Shown: positions 46,703-52,500 of the stretch, one piece after another
Numbering within the stretch: position 1 is the first letter of the stretch
Layout of the letters: each line of letters opens with the position of its first letter
Assembly (NCBI GenBank): GCA_009176605.1
Contig: SEYY01000160.1
Span: 398,325-450,824 of the forward strand
Length of the DNA stretch: 52,500 nucleotides
Direction of reading: 5' to 3'
DNA from: Armadillidium nasatum
Taxonomy: Eukaryota; Arthropoda; Malacostraca; Isopoda; Armadillidiidae
Translations under genes and position numbers: made by a program
The notes under the pieces: generated by a model
The model's database searches: none
What the model saw: only the letters and a program-made list of their open reading frames with translations
What the model was told of the DNA's origin: nothing

Positions 46703-48243
46703 TTGGGAATGATCTATCATGGTCGATGGAGGCCGGCGTGTCCAGATAAACGTCGTTTGAAAGTATGCAAGTCAAAGGAAATTTGGAAAACAGATGAAGG
46801 TAGTGTGTTCCAGACCTTTACCAGTAGAGTATATGTAAGATTGAGCATAGCGGTTAAGTCTGGGATCGGAGAGTTGGACAGAGAAAGGATGAGACTGTGT
46901 AGAAAGGAGTGTCGTACGAGCTCTTCTCAATGGAGGAGGTATGCGGCCAGAGAATTCAGAAGAGCAGTGTCTGTTGTAATAGCGAAAATAAAGAGAAAGT
47001 GACGCAACAATTCGACGGGCAGAAAGATTGAAGAGAGTTAGTAAGAGCAGGAGAGTTGATGAGACGAAATGCCCTAGACTCCACCTTCTCTAGGAGAGCT
47101 GTATGTGTGGAACCACCCTAGATATGCGAAGCATACTCTATACAGGGGCAAACAACACCCCTATACAGAGCAAGCAACTGGGGTGGCGTGTAGTAATTCT
47201 GAAGGCTTCTCAGAACACTTAACCTCTTAGAAGCTTATTTAGAAAGAGAAGTAATGTGATCTTTCCAAGAAAGATCACGAGAAAAAGAAACACCAAGAAT
47301 ATTAAGAACAGATGAAGGCTTGAGTTGTGTGTTTTCGAAAAAGATATCATAGTTGTGTGGAAGATTGTGTCGAGTGGAGAGATGGAGGAATTGAGTTTTG
47401 GAGGCATTGAAAACAACCATGTTTTCTCTGCCTCAATTTGAAATAAGTGAAAGATCAGAGGTTAGTTGTTCCAAGGCTACCCTTCTCGAGTCTATCAACT
47501 GCTGTTGGGTGGGACGTTTTTCAAACTGGAAGGAATAATGAATGGGGGAGTTATCAGCATTGGAGTGGATTGGAAATGAGGTAACAGAGAGAAGGTCATT
47601 AATGAAAAGTAGAAAAAGTGTTAGGGATAGGACAGAACCCTGAGGAACACCACTATTAATAGATTTAAAGGAAGAACGGTGGCCGTCTGTAACAGCTGCT
47701 ATAGAACGACCGGAAAGGAAATTAGCGAGATCACAGAGGGAAGGATAGATCCCGAAAGAGTGAAGTTTAGAAATCAAAGCTTTTTGCCAGACTTTATCGA
47801 AGGCTTTCGATATGTCCAGCGCGACAGCAAAAGATTCAACGAAATGCCGAAGAGCGGAGGACCATGAGTTAGACAGAATGGAAAGAAGATCACCCGTAGA
47901 GCGTTTCTTACGAAAGCTAAACTGGCGATCTGAGATAAGATTAGAAGAATTGAGATGTTTCCAAATCTTCCTGTTAAGGATAGATTCGAAAACTTTAAAG
48001 AGAACGGAGGTCAAAAAATAGGACGGTAGTTGGAAGGTTGAGAGGGGTCCCCCTTCTTCGGCACAGGCTGAATGAGCGCACGTTTCCAGCAAGAAGGGAA
48101 GGTTGAAGTAGAGAGTCAAAGACGAAATAGTTTACCAAGGCAGGGTGCAAGCTCGGAAGCACAAGTTTTGAGAACCACAGGAGGAATACCATCAGGACCT
48201 TACGCCTTCTTAGTATTAAGCTCAGTGAGAGCAGAAATGACAT
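46703..48243 (-). pseudogene. LINE A reverse transcriptase, broken copy
   Basis: The frame 47433-48119 reads [40 protein letters not shown] (motif A), SGVPQGSVLSLTLFLLFIND (motif B) and HSNADNSPIHYSF. The catalytic box is NADN (47550-47561) where copy 1 has YADD, so the second catalytic Asp is lost. The thumb continues at 47219-47420, and the C-terminal part down to 46703 is in other frames. This copy is inactive on catalytic grounds alone. Confidence 0.85.
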
Positions 48244-49702
48244 TGTGGTAAGCTTAGGTAAGATATTTCTTTTGTCTCATATTTTAAGTATATATGGTTT
48301 GTTGAGTAAGAATGATGGATGACATATGACATTTTGTATACAGCTATCTTTCGTTCTATTCTTCAGTTTTATTACCTTCTGTTCTGTCTTCTCTGTTTAA
48401 ATGGTAGGGGGTCATCTATTTTTCTTATTAAAGATTGATTGTTATTGTTTTATTTATTTTTGTTAATTAATTGGCTTGTTTAAGTTTTGGTATTTAATTT
48501 TTATTTTCTTTAGGAATTATTTAATATTTTGATTTTGATTTTTGAGAATCTGTTACACACAGTTTGTTAGAATTGAGACTTTGGAGTGGTATTCTGAAAT
48601 ATAAGTGGATCCTTGGAGTTTCAGGTAATATGAAAAAGAAAGAATGGGTTATTTTCTTTAAAGTATTTTAATTTGGTTGCTTATTATTTGCTTTTGCTTA
48701 TGCAATTATTGTTATTATTATTGCTATTATTTTCCTTATTCTGTGCTTTATAGTGGGTCTGTGTTATCGTCGCAGTTCTTTAGGCTTTTACAAGTCTCCA
48801 GTAAGGAGTGTTTTGCATGGTTGCATGGTATTCTTAAAGTTGAGGTACTCAGTGCTTGTTGCTAAAAGCTGCTGAAAGGAAAAGAAAAAAAAACTGGACA
48901 TTTGAACTTGTCCAGGTATTAAAATTTATGGTTTATTTTTTAAGTTGATGGAAATTTTGTAAAAAAGAATAATGTTTTCAACATTTTTTTTCTCTTTATT
49001 TATTTATTTTGTATGTCTTTGAGTGTTTGATAAATGATTTTATTTTATTTTTTATTTTTTTGAGCCGGAAAGTCAAAACGTTTGGATTGGATTGATATTC
49101 CTGCAGAACACTTGGTTATAGTCAAGGAGTTTAGATAATCAAAGCTACATCTTAAAGTTAAAGAGCTCTGTGCATGATATTAATCCATGTACAAATATTG
49201 TAGTACAGTAATCTGGAAAATGTGTTTATGTACAAGCTATATTATAAAGAGGATTTATTTGTAATATTGTAGATAGTTTTTTTTGTTTATGTGATTGTTG
49301 ATAGTATTACCACTCCCGTACAGGGTAGTAAGGAAACTTTGAAAAATTAATAAAACCAACCTCTTTTTTTTTTTTTTATTTTTTTTTTTTTTATTTCTAG
49401 TAGATTAGTTTGTGCACTGCGTTATTTGTTTATTTTATTTTGTTTCTATTGTTTCTATTTTTGTGTAAACAATTGCTTATTTTGTATATTTTGTCTAATA
49501 TTTTTGTTAATTGTAATTGAATAATTTTTCTATGTTTTTTTATTTATGATATTTTTTGTTGTATCTATTTTCCAAAGGAATTGTTGAATTTTTGTAATAA
49601 ACTATAAGATTTTAGTGTGTGAGGATATTCATTTCCCCTTCATTTTCTTGGAGAGAGTCCCCATTTTATTTCAGATTGTAGTTAACGGTAATTTCCGCTA
49701 CA
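48244..49702 (+). mobile_element. Candidate solo LTR inserted in LINE A
   Basis: A 1459-bp insertion that starts tgtggtaagc and ends ttccgctaca (TG...CA, short inverted ends) and is flanked by the 4-bp duplication acat (48240-48243 and 49703-49706). The empty site is known from LINE A copy 1. It has no coding frame, is T-rich, and carries AATAAA at 49596-49601 followed by a GT-rich stretch, as expected of the R/U5 part of an LTR on the + strand. Size is large for a gypsy LTR. A non-LTR origin is not excluded because no partner LTR is in the window. Confidence 0.68.
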
Positions 49703-49759
49703 ACATCTTTAGAAGAAATTCTGATTTTAGGCATAATTGAGTTAGAAGGTCTAGAAGAT

Positions 49760-51665
<1,906 letters not shown>

Positions 51666-51679
51666 TGAACGCTTAATAC

Positions 51680-52500
51680 CGTATTTTCTCCTTCAGCCGT
51701 TATAAGATGAAAAGCCCTAGACTCCACCTTTTTGAGTAGAGCTCTATGTGTGGAACCACCACAGATGTGTGTTGTGTTCCCCATAAATGGGGAAACAACA
51801 CTCATATAAAGAGCAAGCAACTGGGGTAGTGTGAAGAAATTCTCAAAGCACCTAACCCTTTAGAAGCTTGTTTAGGAAGAGAAGTAATGTAATCTTTCCA
51901 AGAAAGATCACAGAAAAAGAAACACCAAGAGTATTAAGGACAATTGAAGGTTTGAGTTATTTGTTTTTGTTTTTGAAGAAGATATCATAGTTGTGTGGAA
52001 GATTGCGTCGAGCAGAGAGATGGAGGAATTGAATTTTGGTGCATTGAAAAAAAAAAAAATCGGAGGTCAGTTGCCCCAAGGCTACCTCCCTTGTCTCTAT
52101 TAACTGCTGTTGGGAGGGGTGCCTTTCAATTTAAAAAGAGTAATAAAAGGTGGTCGTCGTAGGAGTGGATAGAAAATGAAATAAGAGAGAGAAGGTTATT
52201 AATAAAAAGCAAAAATAAGTGTTGGGGATAGGAAAGTTTGGAAATCAAAGCTTTGCGACAGACTCTATCGAAAGCTTTCGATATGTCCAGCGCGACAGCA
52301 GTAGATTCACCGAAATGACGAAGAGCGGAGGAACAAGAGTCTGAGAGAAGGGGAAGAAAATCACCAGTAGAGCGTTTCTTACAGAAGTCATACTGGCAAT
52401 CAGAGATAAGATTAGGAGAATTGGGATGTTTCCAAATCTTTCTGTTAAGGATAGATTCGAAAACTTTAGAAAGAACGGAGGTTAAAGAAATAGGACGATA
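51680..52500 (-). mobile_element. LINE family A, degraded copy cut by window end
   Basis: Minus-strand LINE A. The C-terminal piece at 51690-51820 reads HICGGSTHRALLKKVESRAF; the thumb and RT parts are frame-broken. About 145 bp covering motif B is deleted near 52230 relative to copy 1, joining the YADD side directly to the motif A side (52240-52330). It continues past the right edge of the window. Confidence 0.8.

Larger units (their letters stand above)
46690..49757 (-). mobile_element. LINE family A, 5'-truncated, split by a solo LTR
   Basis: Minus-strand copy of the element at 36261-39556, covering its 3' part to about 37900 of that copy. The two halves (46690-48243 and 49703-49757) are separated by 48244-49702, where the first copy is continuous (gcagaaatgacatctttag). 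The left end diverges from the first copy near 46690. Confidence 0.85.

Overview
The window looks like a piece of a repeat-choked, AT-rich metazoan nuclear genome, most likely an arthropod and possibly a crustacean. This rests on spliced exons of one animal gene separated by 3-18 kb introns, GT-AG splice sites, many non-LTR and LTR retrotransposon and hAT remnants, and more than twenty uninterrupted (AT)n arrays of about 100-270 bp. Nothing in it is bacterial or phage-like. The species cannot be named from the sequence.

The only host gene I can support is an FGGY-family carbohydrate kinase (FGGY / D-ribulose kinase type) on the + strand. Four internal exons are visible: 9571-9695, 27892-28080, 40616-40808 and 43838-43991. 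Their splice phases agree at every junction (1, 1, 2) and they read in order through the end of the N-terminal kinase domain and the first half of the C-terminal domain. The first coding exons and the last ones were not found, so the gene starts left of exon 9571 (possibly outside the window) and continues to the right. Everything between 9.7 and 43.8 kb is therefore intron, and the rest is probably intron too.

Mobile elements by region. 1-1.8 kb: a hAT-like remnant holding a 5'-truncated RTE-type LINE between (AT)n arrays; a second copy of this arrangement lies at 29.2-31.1 kb. 3.1-4.3 kb: LINE family B. 6.4-9.4 kb: a Jockey/R1-like LINE lying entirely inside (AT)n. 10.0-10.9 kb: an old hAT. 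11.3-15.1 kb: an RTE LINE split by a 1.8-kb hAT-type foldback element. 15.1-16.9 kb: a hAT with 17-bp inverted ends. 17.5-21.6 kb: a shuffled gypsy element. 21.8-26.0 kb: a second gypsy remnant broken by LINE B. 26.7-27.7 kb: a tRNA-like SINE candidate and a pogo/Tigger-type MITE. 31.1-36.2 kb: the most complete RTE, again split by the foldback element. 36.3-39.6 kb: LINE family A. 41.6-42.6 kb: another hAT. 44.3-46.1 kb: a MITE-like element split by LINE B. 46.7-49.8 kb: LINE A split by a candidate solo LTR. 49.8-52.5 kb: RTE, B and A fragments.

The elements are nested, so a relative insertion order can be read: foldback hAT into RTE (twice, each with an 8-bp target duplication), LTR into LINE A (4-bp duplication), LINE B into a MITE (8-bp duplication). 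The (AT)n arrays are the common meeting point: several LINE families end in or lie inside them, and they abut FGGY splice sites. No proven new system is present. The best candidates for a second look are the foldback/BED hAT family, the link between (AT)n arrays and LINE ends, and the FGGY exon held between two self-complementary (AU)n tracts.
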